Shown: positions 42,600 to 50,570 of the stretch, in pieces
Position numbering within the stretch: position 1 is the first letter of the stretch
How the letters are laid out: the number at the start of each line of letters is the position of its first letter
Source: Sulfuritalea sp.
GTDB lineage: Bacteria > Pseudomonadota > Gammaproteobacteria > Burkholderiales > Rhodocyclaceae
Assembly (NCBI GenBank): GCA_022842325.1
Contig: JALHPU010000002.1
Location: 62,001-126,000 of the forward strand
Direction: 5' to 3'
DNA: 64,000 nucleotides
The notes under the pieces: model-generated
Database searches by the model: none
What the model saw: only the letters and a program-made list of their open reading frames with translations
Told to the model about the DNA's origin: nothing
Position numbers and translations under genes: made by a program

Positions 42600-43271
42600 T
42601 CACGCCGCCCGCTTGCTGCGCGGCTTCTTCGCCGGCCTGGCTTGAATTTCGGGCAGCGGCGCGCGCAGGCCGCCGATCAGGAAGCTCATCAGCCGCGCGT
42701 AGAGCGCGTCGGGATCGGAGTCGTCGATCGGTCCCAGCAGGCGCAGCGCGTCGGCGCCGGAAATCGCATAGGACAGCGCGCCCATCATGAAATGGAAGCG
42801 CCACAGGAATTCCTCCTGCGGCACGTCGGGCAGCGCCTTGAAGAAGGCCGCCTTGAAGCGCGCGATGACTTCGGCGTATTCCTCGGCGAGGAAGGTCCGC
42901 ACGAAATCGGTCGGCTCGGTGTAGGTGCGACCCAGCAGGCGCATGAAGGACTGGCCGCCGCTCTTGTCGGCGGCCATGCGGATCGCCACGCCGAAGAAGG
43001 CCTCGACGATCTGCCGCGGTTTCAGCGGCGCGCCGTTCGCCTCGGCCTCGAAGGCATCGAGCGCGGCGATGCGCTGCTCGTTGAGCCAGGTCAGGCGGCG
43101 GCGGAACACCGCCTCGATCAGCGCCTCCTTGGAACCGAAGTGGTAGTTGACGGCAGCCAGATTGGCTTGCGCCTCGGCGGTGATCATGCGCAGCGTGGTG
43201 GCGTCGAGGCCGTGCTGCACCAGCAGCTTTTCGGCGGCATCGAGAATGCGGGAGCGGGTATCGGGTTCCAT
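42600..43271 (-). CDS. psrA: PsrA-like TetR regulator of fatty acid catabolism
   Basis: A 223-residue regulator starting MEPDTRSRILDAAEKLL. The HTH is LDATTLRMITAEAQANLAAVNYHFGSKEALIEAVF, with the NLAAVNYHFGSKEALI segment almost identical to PsrA of Pseudomonas, and the C-terminal domain (SFMRLLGRTY, EEFLWRFHFMMGALSYAISGADALR) also follows PsrA. PsrA is released by long-chain fatty acids or acyl-CoA. Here it leads an operon of thiolase, MaoC, FadJ and thioesterase and probably represses itself through the box at 43301-43314. Confidence 0.88.
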   Translation of the reverse strand: MEPDTRSRILDAAEKLLVQHGLDATTLRMITAEAQANLAAVNYHFGSKEALIEAVFRRRLTWLNEQRIAALDAFEAEANGAPLKPRQIVEAFFGVAIRMAADKSGGQSFMRLLGRTYTEPTDFVRTFLAEEYAEVIARFKAAFFKALPDVPQEEFLWRFHFMMGALSYAISGADALRLLGPIDDSDPDALYARLMSFLIGGLRAPLPEIQARPAKKPRSKRAA

Positions 43272-43300
43272 GGGGGCTGGCCTTTGACGAACAGCAGTTT

Positions 43301-43314
43301 CAAACAAGCGTTTT
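43301..43314. promoter_or_regulatory. PsrA-type operator (CAAAC-AAGC-GTTTT)
   Basis: Fits the PsrA consensus of AAAC and GTTT half-sites separated by about four bases, 30 bp upstream of the regulator's start codon. It probably mediates autoregulation of the 38.1-43.3 kb operon. Confidence 0.65.
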
Positions 43315-43411
43315 AGTCTGCGCAATGCGGCTGGAAATGTCAATCCCCGGCCGGTTCGCACGGCGCACCGCAACCGCTACAATCGCGCCACCCTCACTGC
43401 CGAAGGCTGCC

Positions 43412-43969
43412 ATGCGCCCGAAACCCGCGCCGGATTACCTCGCCGGCTACCCAGCCGAGCTGACCGGGCAAGTGCGGACCCTGATCGAACAGGATCTGCT
43501 GGCCGCGCGGTTGCTGCGCAAGTATCCGCTGCCGCACACGGTGCGCAGCGACAGCGCGCTGCACGACTACGTGCAGGCGCTCAGGAGCGAGCACCTGCGC
43601 AACGCCGGGCAATTGAGCAAGGTGGCGTTCGACGGCAATCTGCAGGTGCTGCGCAACGCGCTGGGCACGCACACCCGCATCTCGCGCGTGCAGGGCCACA
43701 AGCTCAAGGCCAAGCGCGAAATCCGCATCGCCACGGTGTTCCGCGACATGCCGCCCGCATTGCTGCGCATGATCGTGGTGCACGAGCTGGCCCACCTGCG
43801 ACACGGCGAACACGGCAAGGCCTTCTACCAGTTGTGCCGGCACATGGAACCCGACTACCACCAGCTCGAATTCGACCTGCGCGCCTACCTCTGCCACCTC
43901 GATGCGACCGGACGGCCGTTGTGGTCGACCGCCACTGCCACTGCCGTCGCCAGCACCGAAGCCGGCTAA
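43412..43969 (+). CDS. YgjP-like (DUF45) metallopeptidase-fold protein
   Basis: A 185-residue protein starting MRPKPAPDYLAGYP. The zinc motif HELAHLRHGEHGKAFYQLC (H-E-x-x-H with a downstream His) is characteristic of the YgjP/SprT-like group, followed by MEPDYHQLEFDLRAYL. A role in proteolysis or DNA/RNA metabolism has been suggested for the family; nothing here narrows it. It is convergent with, and overlaps by four bases, the next gene. Confidence 0.85.
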   Translation: MRPKPAPDYLAGYPAELTGQVRTLIEQDLLAARLLRKYPLPHTVRSDSALHDYVQALRSEHLRNAGQLSKVAFDGNLQVLRNALGTHTRISRVQGHKLKAKREIRIATVFRDMPPALLRMIVVHELAHLRHGEHGKAFYQLCRHMEPDYHQLEFDLRAYLCHLDATGRPLWSTATATAVASTEAG

Positions 43970-44460
43970 TGCTTGGCGCGGCGCCCGCCGTCGAGCTTGC
44001 GCCACTGGCCGGGGCGCTTGGCCTTGTCCAGCGCGGGCTTCGGCTTGGGCACCAGCATGTTCCTGCCCGGGCTTTTGAGGAAGGCCCGGTGCGCCTGGAT
44101 CGCGACGCCGATCTGTTCCGTCGTCAGCGTGATCGCCGCGCCGCCGCCCTTGGGCGTGTAGTCGGCCAGCGCCTGCTTGATGGCGAGCAGGCGCGCTTCC
44201 GGCTCGGCCTTGCGCTTGTGGCGCACGCCGGCCATGAACGCCGCCGCGTCCGGCGTCAGCGCGTAGCGGCCTGCCTCCTCGGCCAACAGGCCCTGGGTGG
44301 ACAGCCGCAGAAATGCCGCGGCGAGGTCCACGTCGAGGGGAATCGAGCCGTGGATCAGGTGCGCCGCGGCCATGATTTCGACCAGCTCTGCCGGCCGCCG
44401 CTTGGCCGCGAGCGCCGTGGCCGTCAGGAGGAGTACATCCACATCGTGGATCGGGTGCAT
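43966..44460 (-). CDS. Conserved hypothetical protein
   Basis: A 164-residue protein starting MHPIHDVDVLLLTATALAAKRRPAEL. The first half is helical and contains a winged-helix-like stretch (FLRLSTQGLLAEEAGRYALTPDAAAFM). The C-terminal third is very basic with PKPKPALDKAKRPGQWRK, perhaps binding nucleic acid. I do not recognise a family. The open frame continues upstream into the GST gene in another frame, so the ATG at 44460 is chosen. Confidence 0.7.
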   Translation of the reverse strand: MHPIHDVDVLLLTATALAAKRRPAELVEIMAAAHLIHGSIPLDVDLAAAFLRLSTQGLLAEEAGRYALTPDAAAFMAGVRHKRKAEPEARLLAIKQALADYTPKGGGAAITLTTEQIGVAIQAHRAFLKSPGRNMLVPKPKPALDKAKRPGQWRKLDGGRRAKH

Positions 44461-44525
44461 GCAATGACCTTTGAATGAAACGAAACGGGTGCCGGCAGAA
44501 AGCGGCCGGCGGAATTGTCGGCGGA

Positions 44526-45212
44526 TCAGGCTGACATGACGACCGGACCGCCCTTGGCGATCGCGCGCTGATACGCAGGCCGCGCCTGCATCCTGGCCTG
44601 GTAGGCCTGCAGCCGCGGAAAGCTTCCCTTGCCGGCGCGCGTCAGCGCGGCCTCGACGGCGAAGCTCATCTGGAAATCCGCCAGAGTGATCCGCGCGCCG
44701 GCAAACCACGCATGCGTCGCCAGGTGTTCTTCCATGAATTTCATGGCGGTGGCGACGTTGGGATCGACCAGCTTCGCCAGCACCTGCTTGCACAGTTGCC
44801 GCGCGATGGGCCGCACGAAGAAGGGCATGGGCTGCTTCGGGATGCTGAGGAACACCAGCTTCATCACCAGCCAGTTCATCAGCGAGCCCTCGGCGTAGTG
44901 CATCCAGAAGCGGCACTGCCGGTACTCCGGCGTGCCGGCGGCGGGCAGCAGCTTGGCCACCTCGCCCCGGCCCTGGTCGCCGTAGCGCTCGACCAGGTAT
45001 TCGAGGATCGCCCCCGACTCGGCAATGGTCAGATCGCCGTCGGTGATCACCGGCGACTTGCCCAGCGGATGCACCGCGCGCAGTTCCGGCGGCGCCAGCC
45101 GCGTTACCGGATTCCTCTGGTAGCGCTTGATTTCGTAAGGCACGCCGAGTTCTTCGAGCAGCCACAGCACGCGTTGCGAACGCGAAGTTTCTAGGTGGTG
45201 GACGGTGATCAT
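44526..45212 (-). CDS. Glutathione S-transferase
   Basis: A 228-residue GST: the N-terminal thioredoxin fold has the catalytic Ser in HHLETSRSQRVLWLLEEL, the cis-Pro in LGKSPVITDGD and the Glu-Ser pair in IAESGAILEYLVERYG. The helical C-terminal domain includes ARITLADFQMSFAVEA. It conjugates glutathione to electrophiles; the substrate is unknown. The class resembles bacterial theta/beta-like GSTs (yeast GTT1-like). Confidence 0.9.
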   Translation of the reverse strand: MITVHHLETSRSQRVLWLLEELGVPYEIKRYQRNPVTRLAPPELRAVHPLGKSPVITDGDLTIAESGAILEYLVERYGDQGRGEVAKLLPAAGTPEYRQCRFWMHYAEGSLMNWLVMKLVFLSIPKQPMPFFVRPIARQLCKQVLAKLVDPNVATAMKFMEEHLATHAWFAGARITLADFQMSFAVEAALTRAGKGSFPRLQAYQARMQARPAYQRAIAKGGPVVMSA

Positions 45213-45265
45213 GGCGCCAAGTATAGACAGCGCCGATGGCCGAGGCCAATCATTCCCGGTCCTGG

Positions 45266-47485
45266 CTACAAAACGCCGGCGCGAACCGCGTCAGGTCCGC
45301 TTTTTTGCGCGGGAAGCAACGGACGCGCGGGCTTCACCCGCGCCGCAAAGCCGGCGCCCGGCTTCAGCAAATCCGCTCCATCGGCAAGTATCCGGGCAGC
45401 TTCGTTGAGCAATACGTCCTTGACCGTTTTGTCCACTTTTTCGGCCGCCAGTTCATTGGCAAGATCGCGCTCCCCCGCCTGCAGGCCGTCGTCCCGGAAT
45501 GCCTTGTTCTTCACCGGTCCCGCATCCTTTTCACCGCGCACCCGAACGCTGTTGCCCGCGTCGTCCCGTGCTTCGCGCGACGCCAGCCGGGCTTCCTGCG
45601 CATCCCGTTCCTTGCGCCGCTCGGCTTCGTTCAGCGACACCAGATTCCTTTTGCGCTGGAAATTCACTTCGGCGATGTCTTCCTGCAGAAACCGGAACTC
45701 CCTGTCCTTGCTTACCCGGGCTTCATGGCGTTGCAGCAGGACCGGCAGCAGACTTTTCAGCTCACCCGCCGGCGAATAATCAACCGCCTTGACCTGTATC
45801 CAGGGCAATGCATTGTCGTAGCTCGATTCGCCAAAGCTCTCTGCATCGCCAATGACCGGCAGCAGGATGTCGGGCTTCACGCCGCGCAGTTGATTGGTGC
45901 CGCCATTGATGCGGAAAAACTGGGCAACGGTCAATTTCAGTTCGCCGAATTTCAGCTTGTCGTTTTTGGCGACATCATCGAGGTTGATCATGGCTTGCAC
46001 GGTGCCCTTGCCAAAACTCGGCGCGCCGATCACCAGTCCCCGACCATAGTCCTGGATCGCGGCGGCAAAAATCTCCGAAGCGGATGCCGAGGCGCGATTG
46101 ATCATGACACCCAGCGGGCCATCCCAGGCCACGCCGGCCTTGGTATCGCGCTCGACAGTGATCCTGCCGCGGGCGTCGCGCTGCTGAACGACGGGCCCCT
46201 TGTCGATGAACAGGCCGGTGAGCTCGATCGATTCCTTCAGCGAACCACCGCCGTTATTGCGCAAATCGATCAATACGCTGTCCACCCCGGCCTTCTTCAG
46301 CTCGTCCAGCAGGCGAGCCACATCGCGTGTCGCGCTCTTGAAGTCCTGGGCACCACTTCTTCGCGCGTCGAAATCCTCATAGAAGGCAGGAAGAGAGATC
46401 ACGCCGACCTGATGCATGGCTTTCCCGTCCGACACGGTGAGTATGGTTTTCCTGGCCGCCTGATCTTCCAGGCTGATCTTCTTTCGAATCAGCGAGACCA
46501 GCTTGTGTTTGCCGTCCGGTCCGGCATCTGCCGGCAACACGTCGAGCTGGACAACGGAGTCGGCCGCGCCGCGAATCAGGGCGACGGTGTCGTCCAGGCG
46601 CCAGCCCATGATGTCCGTCATGGGGCCGCCGCTGCCCTGGGCAACGCCGAGAATGCGGTCTCCGCTTTTCAGCTGGCCCGAAAGCGCGGCCGGGCCGCCC
46701 GGCACAAGTTCCCGAATCGTGACGTAGTCATCCTTCTCGGTCAGCACCGCGCCTATCCCGACCAGGGACAGTTTCATGGAAATGTCGAAGTCCGCCGCGG
46801 CCCGTGGCCCCATGTAGTTGGTATGGGGCTCGATGGCCATGGTGTAGGCGTTCATGAAGATCTCGAAAGCATCCTTGTTGGTCGCCCGCCCGATGCGCTT
46901 GAACGCAGTGTCGTAGCGTTTCTCGAGCGTCGCGGCGATGGTCTTGTCGTCCTTGCCGGCAAGCTTGAGGCGCAGCCACTCGTTCTTGATTCGCTTGCGC
47001 CACAGGTCGCGCATTTCCGCCTCGGATTTCAGCCAGGGTTCCTTGTCGCGGGCGAATTGATAGTCTTCCTTCTGCCGGAAATCGAAGCCCTCCCGCAGCA
47101 GGCTGCGGGCGTAGGCATATCTCTCGAATACCCGCTGCGCGTAAAGGTTGAAAATGGCGAAGGGCGCGGCCAGGTCTTCCTTGAGGATGGCGTCGTCGAG
47201 AACCGTACGAAAGCGGGCCAGCTGGTCGATGTCGGTCTGGACGAAGATCAGCTTCTCCGCATCGAGCGACTTCAGGTAATGGCCAAATATCCGCTCGGAC
47301 AAGGCATCATCGAGAGGCACCGCCCTGTAGTGATAACGACGCAGCACTTCGGCCGCCAGGTGTGCCGCCTGTGCCTGCTGCTGCGATGGTTTCAGCTCGG
47401 ACGGAGGCAGCCTTCCCGAGTCGGCCGGAGCGGCTTGTGCCGCCGTCATCAGCGCGAAGATTATCCATGGTAGTTGGTTTTTCAT
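45266..47485 (-). CDS. prc: Tail-specific C-terminal-processing periplasmic protease Prc
   Basis: A 739-residue S41 protease starting MKNQLPWIIFALMTAAQAAPADS, which includes a signal peptide. The N-terminal helical domain is followed by PDZ (GIGAVLTEKDDYVTIRELVPGGPAALSGQLKSGDRILG, here abbreviated to its position, about 235-300) and the peptidase core with Ser in NRASASASEIFAAAIQDYG and Lys in GAPSFGKGTVQ. The C-terminal DUF3340-like extension matches the Prc/Tsp type. It degrades or trims periplasmic proteins, including lipoproteins and hydrolases. An upstream in-frame ATG at 47509 is less likely. Confidence 0.94.
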   Translation of the reverse strand: MKNQLPWIIFALMTAAQAAPADSGRLPPSELKPSQQQAQAAHLAAEVLRRYHYRAVPLDDALSERIFGHYLKSLDAEKLIFVQTDIDQLARFRTVLDDAILKEDLAAPFAIFNLYAQRVFERYAYARSLLREGFDFRQKEDYQFARDKEPWLKSEAEMRDLWRKRIKNEWLRLKLAGKDDKTIAATLEKRYDTAFKRIGRATNKDAFEIFMNAYTMAIEPHTNYMGPRAAADFDISMKLSLVGIGAVLTEKDDYVTIRELVPGGPAALSGQLKSGDRILGVAQGSGGPMTDIMGWRLDDTVALIRGAADSVVQLDVLPADAGPDGKHKLVSLIRKKISLEDQAARKTILTVSDGKAMHQVGVISLPAFYEDFDARRSGAQDFKSATRDVARLLDELKKAGVDSVLIDLRNNGGGSLKESIELTGLFIDKGPVVQQRDARGRITVERDTKAGVAWDGPLGVMINRASASASEIFAAAIQDYGRGLVIGAPSFGKGTVQAMINLDDVAKNDKLKFGELKLTVAQFFRINGGTNQLRGVKPDILLPVIGDAESFGESSYDNALPWIQVKAVDYSPAGELKSLLPVLLQRHEARVSKDREFRFLQEDIAEVNFQRKRNLVSLNEAERRKERDAQEARLASREARDDAGNSVRVRGEKDAGPVKNKAFRDDGLQAGERDLANELAAEKVDKTVKDVLLNEAARILADGADLLKPGAGFAARVKPARPLLPAQKSGPDAVRAGVL

Positions 47486-47701
47486 CGAGGCTCTATCAAC
47501 AGGTAACAAGCTTGGAAATGTTTCGTCCGCGCGGCGTCATACCGATCCGGACAGCGGTGGACCCGGTTTGCCCGAATTCGTTCAGATTGGTGACGGCGAT
47601 CATGCTGCCAAGCATAAACGCTGCGGACGCCAGTTCATTGGGCTTTCGCACCTGCCGCGGCGCGACGGGATCGCTCGTCGCCACCGCGCCCAACATGGCT
47701 T
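47486..47701. other. Gap upstream of prc with an unassigned 66-codon minus-strand ORF
   Basis: On the minus strand an ATG at 47696 opens 66 codons (MLGAVATSDPVAPRQVRKPN..., TGA/TAA end at 47496) running towards prc. It looks protein-like but has no recognised family or clear ribosome-binding site. It may be a decayed gene or leader sequence. Confidence 0.25.
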
Positions 47702-47729
47702 TGACATCGCGGCAACGCGTTCTATGCTG
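47702..47729 (+). promoter_or_regulatory. Sigma-70 promoter for the small exported protein
   Basis: TTGACA (47702-47707), 16 bases, TATGCT (47724-47729). A hairpin, CCTGCCGC with GCGGCAGG (47738-47760), lies in the 5' leader before AAGGAGA. Confidence 0.7.
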
Positions 47730-47782
47730 TTTTAACCTGCCGCTTCCGTGGCGGCAGGCGCAACTCTTTCCCCAAGGAGACC

Positions 47783-48025
47783 ATGATGAAAAAATTGATG
47801 ACCCTGATTGCGTTGGTGGCATTTTCCGGCGCCGCACTGGCCTTTCACTGCCCGGCCGACATGAAGAAAATCGACGCCGCGCTCGAGAAGAAGCCGGCAC
47901 TTTCCGCCGAGCAAATGAACGAAGTGAAAAAACTGCGGGCCGATGGCGAAGCCCTGCACAAGGCCGGCAAGCATCAGGAGTCGGTGGATACGCTGGCCAA
48001 GGCGATGAAGATGCTCGGCGTCTGA
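47783..48025 (+). CDS. Small exported hypothetical protein
   Basis: An 80-residue protein with signal peptide (MMKKLMTLIALVAFSGAALAFHC, cleavage after ALA). The mature part has two amphipathic helices rich in Lys and Glu (KKIDAALEKK, MNEVKKLRADGEALHKAGKHQESVDTLAKAM). AAGGAGA precedes the ATG, and a good promoter lies upstream. The helical C-terminus resembles one TPR unit. The family is unknown. An antisense ORF of the same length is considered shadow. Confidence 0.82.
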   Translation: MMKKLMTLIALVAFSGAALAFHCPADMKKIDAALEKKPALSAEQMNEVKKLRADGEALHKAGKHQESVDTLAKAMKMLGV

Positions 48026-48039
48026 GCGGATATTCCGGG

Positions 48040-48064
48040 CGCCGTACCGCCGGCGCCGACTCCT
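48040..48064 (+). repeat. 25-bp dispersed word, copy 10 (outer left end of the cassette)
   Basis: CGCCGT, ACCG, CCGGCGCCGACTCCT. It forms the outermost part of the left inverted repeat. Confidence 0.75.
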
Positions 48065-48286
48065 GATGTTCCGTCATTCCGGCGGAAGCCGGAATCCAGG
48101 TTTGTTGAGCCTTGCCGGGACTCGCCCCGGCGGGCCGCCTCCCCGGCCCTGCGGGCTGCCCTCGCTGCGAAAGCTCCGCCGGGCCGGCCACTAAACTAGC
48201 CGTCCGCTGCGCGGCCGGCGTCGGACAACGCGACCAGAATTCCCGGGCGAAGCTTCCTCGCTGGCGGGTCAGAGGGGAATGAAACC
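48040..48286. repeat. Left terminal inverted repeat of the DUF5131/TcmP cassette
   Basis: About 247 bp that reappear, inverted and close to 90 percent identical by eye, at 50195-50489. Ordered blocks are: the 25-bp word, TTCCGTCATTCCGGCGGAAG, CTTGCCGGGACTCGCCCCGG, GGCCCTGCGGGCTGCCCTCG, CTAAACTAGCCG, CGTCGGACAACGCGACC and CTGGCGGGTCAGAGGGGAA. Several blocks are themselves palindromic. The left copy lacks a 40-50 bp hairpin segment present in the right copy. Confidence 0.85.
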
Positions 48287-48338
48287 CCTGGTTGTTGAGT
48301 TGTCGCAAACAAGAACTCGGCACCACACCCTTTTGGTC

Positions 48339-48374
48339 GCTAAAAAGTTAGCGTTGGCGGGCACAACCTATAAT
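48339..48374 (+). promoter_or_regulatory. Promoter of the DUF5131 gene
   Basis: A perfect -10 TATAAT at 48369-48374, 20 bp before the start codon. Just upstream, CGCTAA-AAAG-TTAGCG (48339-48354) forms a hairpin or dyad where the -35 should be, a possible operator. AGGAGAG precedes the ATG. Confidence 0.6.
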
Positions 48375-48393
48375 TGCCGCAGGAGAGCCAAAA

Positions 48394-49137
48394 ATGGCAG
48401 GATCAAAAATCGAGTGGACTGAGCAGACGTGGAACCCGGTGACCGGTTGTACCAAGGTATCGCCCGGCTGCAAACACTGTTATGCAGAGACTATGGCTCG
48501 GCGGCTGAAAGCGATGGGAGCAGGTGGTTACGCTGGGGGATTTGACTTGGCAATGCATCCAAGTCGGCTTTCACAACCGGTCCTGCGCAAAAAACCAACG
48601 GTCTATTTCGTCAATTCGATGAGCGACTTATTTCATGAAGCCGTTCCTGATTCATTTCTCGATCGGGTATTTGACGTCATCCGGGCTACGCCTCAGCACA
48701 CCTACCAAATACTTACCAAACGAGCAGAGCGCTTACCTGTCTATTTTGAGCGCGTGGCCTGCCCGGAAAATGTCTGGCTAGGTGTCTCCGTGGAAGACCG
48801 GCACTTTGGGGTGCCACGCATTGACTCGCTTCGGCAGATCGGCGCAAAGGTGCGTTTCTTGTCTGTCGAGCCCTTACTTGAGGACATCGGCGAGATCAGT
48901 CTGATTGGTATCCACTGGGTAATTGTCGGCGGCGAGTCTGGTTTTGGAGCGCGGCCGATGCGTCCTGAGTGGGTTGATTCCGTTCGTCACCAATGCGAAG
49001 AGCAAGGCGTTGCGTTCTTCTTCAAACAATGGGGTGGATGGGGTGCGGATGGAATCAAGCGCCACAAGAAAGCCAATGGCCGAATATTCAAGGGTCGCAC
49101 TTGGGACGAACTGCCGGCTCAGGCGTCCATTAGGTAA
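48394..49137 (+). CDS. DUF5131 (phage Gp37/Gp68-like) three-Cys-motif protein
   Basis: A 247-residue protein. The N-terminal three-Cys motif (Cys19, Cys26, Cys29 in TGCTKVSPGCKHCYAETMA) resembles an iron-sulfur or radical-SAM-type cluster site; next come KKPTVYFVNSMSDLFHEAVP, TPQHTYQILTKRAERLP, ENVWLGVSVED and a C-terminal HWVIVGGESGFGARPM. This is the Gp37/Gp68 family known from mycobacteriophages and mobile regions; the activity is unproven. It is paired with the convergent TcmP gene, their ends overlapping by 19 bp. Codon use is more AT-rich than in neighbouring genes. Confidence 0.9.
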   Translation: MAGSKIEWTEQTWNPVTGCTKVSPGCKHCYAETMARRLKAMGAGGYAGGFDLAMHPSRLSQPVLRKKPTVYFVNSMSDLFHEAVPDSFLDRVFDVIRATPQHTYQILTKRAERLPVYFERVACPENVWLGVSVEDRHFGVPRIDSLRQIGAKVRFLSVEPLLEDIGEISLIGIHWVIVGGESGFGARPMRPEWVDSVRHQCEEQGVAFFFKQWGGWGADGIKRHKKANGRIFKGRTWDELPAQASIR

Positions 49138-50024
49138 TCAGCGATCTTGATAGCTGTCTTGGCTCCCTTGGGGTTACCCGAGGCGAAAAAGAGCAGATAC
49201 ATAGGATTGCCGCGCGAATTGGTTAGCACCTTAGTTCGCGGTGCTACTCCCGAAAAGATCGACGACAAACGCTCCAAGTAGAAATTCCCGATATCTTCAA
49301 AACTGACCTGCTTAGTTTGTGCCGCTGGGGACTCCGCAAACAAATCGCCCGTCGCGGGCTTTCGATAAAACTGATTCCAGTCGGTTGTGCCAAAAACCCG
49401 AGTTAGCTTGTTGGCGAAGCCCGGATTAGGCAAGCCGTCGCGGGTGAGCAATCTGTTGGCACCCATTCCGAGCGGAAACAACAGCCACAGATCGATGGCT
49501 TTGGAATTGGCTATCCACTCCAGTACTTGCCATTCGACGTTCATTCCGTATGGATCAAGAAAAACCACCGCCCGCTGCTTTTTCCAATCTCGGTGAGTGC
49601 ATAGCTCCCGTAGAATTTCGCATCCGTCCTCTTTCCATACCCGGCAGCGATCCGCGAGCTTTGGGAAGTCGGTATCGATCATTCGTCGGAGTTCGCCAAC
49701 GTGCGCAGGATTCTTGTCGACGAAAATGTACTCGTCGAATGGAGAATCAAGTTCAAGCGCAATGCGCGCACTGCCCCGACGATACTCATCGGGAAACGAC
49801 ATCGGTGATTCATTGTCGAAAAGACCACTTTGATTTGCATTTACCTCACTTACAGTCGCCTCAACACGGCTTCCAGTTCCGGCAAAAGCGTCAACGTAGA
49901 TCGTCTTAAAATGCTGCGCGCCTAGATTTTTTGTGAAGATAAGACGGTATTGCTTCAGATAGTTTTCAAGCGCCGCCAGCTTTCGTTCTGTCCAAGCATC
50001 GCCGCCGAAATGATGATCAGTCAT
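49119..50024 (-). CDS. tcmP: Three-Cys-motif partner protein TcmP
   Basis: A 301-residue protein starting MTDHHFGGDAWTERKLAALENYLKQY, the family N-terminus. It has a Rossmann methyltransferase-like core: YVDAFAGTGSRVEA (motif I-like), EYIFVDKNPAHV (motif II-like acidic end) and VVFLDPYGMNVEW (motif IV-like DPYG). TcmP regularly accompanies three-Cys-motif proteins such as DUF5131, hence the name; neither function is established. Its coding end overlaps the convergent partner. The frame is open upstream of 50024, but that part contains the palindromic operator-like site. Confidence 0.9.
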   Translation of the reverse strand: MTDHHFGGDAWTERKLAALENYLKQYRLIFTKNLGAQHFKTIYVDAFAGTGSRVEATVSEVNANQSGLFDNESPMSFPDEYRRGSARIALELDSPFDEYIFVDKNPAHVGELRRMIDTDFPKLADRCRVWKEDGCEILRELCTHRDWKKQRAVVFLDPYGMNVEWQVLEWIANSKAIDLWLLFPLGMGANRLLTRDGLPNPGFANKLTRVFGTTDWNQFYRKPATGDLFAESPAAQTKQVSFEDIGNFYLERLSSIFSGVAPRTKVLTNSRGNPMYLLFFASGNPKGAKTAIKIADYLMDA

Positions 50025-50067
50025 GGTCAATTGTGCTCGTACGGAAAAGTTATCGGATACGCCGAAA

Positions 50068-50079
50068 CTTGCGCGCAAG
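50068..50079. promoter_or_regulatory. Palindrome CTTGCGCGCAAG upstream of tcmP
   Basis: A perfect 12-bp palindrome flanked by AAA on both sides, 44 bp before the tcmP start codon. It could be an operator. The rest of 50025-50194 holds no gene that I can support. Confidence 0.35.
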
Positions 50080-50194
50080 AAACTAGGCAATGGCTATCCA
50101 TAGATCTTTGTCGAGCGAATGCCATTTGTGTAAGGCGATGAGCATACGAGCTATGTGCACGCGTGTCCAGACGTTATGCGTTACAGCTACCGGT

Positions 50195-50489
50195 GGTTTC
50201 CTTCCCCTCTGACCCGCCGAGCGAGGAAGCTTCGCCGGGGAATTCCGGTCGCGTTGTCCGACGACGGCCGCGCAGCGGCCGGCTAGTTTAGCGACCGGCC
50301 CGGCGAAGCTTTCGCAGCGAGGGCAGCCCGCAGGGCCGGGGAGGCGGGGCGTGCTTCTTTGCCTACTTTCTTGCACGAGCAAGAAAGTAGGTCGCCTGCC
50401 GGGGCGAGTCCCGGCAGGGCTCGACGATCCTGGATTCCGGCTTCCGCCGGAATGACGGAACTGCCAAAGTCGGCGCCGGTAATACGGCG
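50195..50489. repeat. Right terminal inverted repeat of the DUF5131/TcmP cassette
   Basis: The inverted counterpart of 48040-48286. It carries an additional segment with a perfect 13-bp hairpin, CCTACTTTCTTGC (50362-50374) and its complement (50379-50391), plus flanking bases. The outer end is again a copy of the 25-bp word. The block GTTGTCCGACGACG is at 50253-50266 and CTAGTTTAGC at 50283-50292. Confidence 0.85.
50465..50489 (-). repeat. 25-bp dispersed word, copy 11 (outer right end of the cassette)
   Basis: Plus strand CAAAGTCGGCGCCGG then TAATACGGCG, in inverted orientation to copy 10. Confidence 0.75.
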
Positions 50490-50570
50490 ATCCGGCGTCA
50501 TATCCCATTGCATTCCGTGAAAACCGCATAATGGGCTGCTTCGCGTCATCGATTCCCCAATCGCCCGCCC

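Noticed and set aside
47732..47974. 80-codon minus-strand ORF opposite the small exported protein
   Set aside because: The plus-strand ORF has a signal peptide, ribosome-binding site and promoter; the antisense frame has none.
50121..50190. CAGACGTTATGCG before the right cassette end as an attC right core
   Set aside because: GTTATGC does not fit GTTRRRY (T at a purine position) and no paired left core is near.
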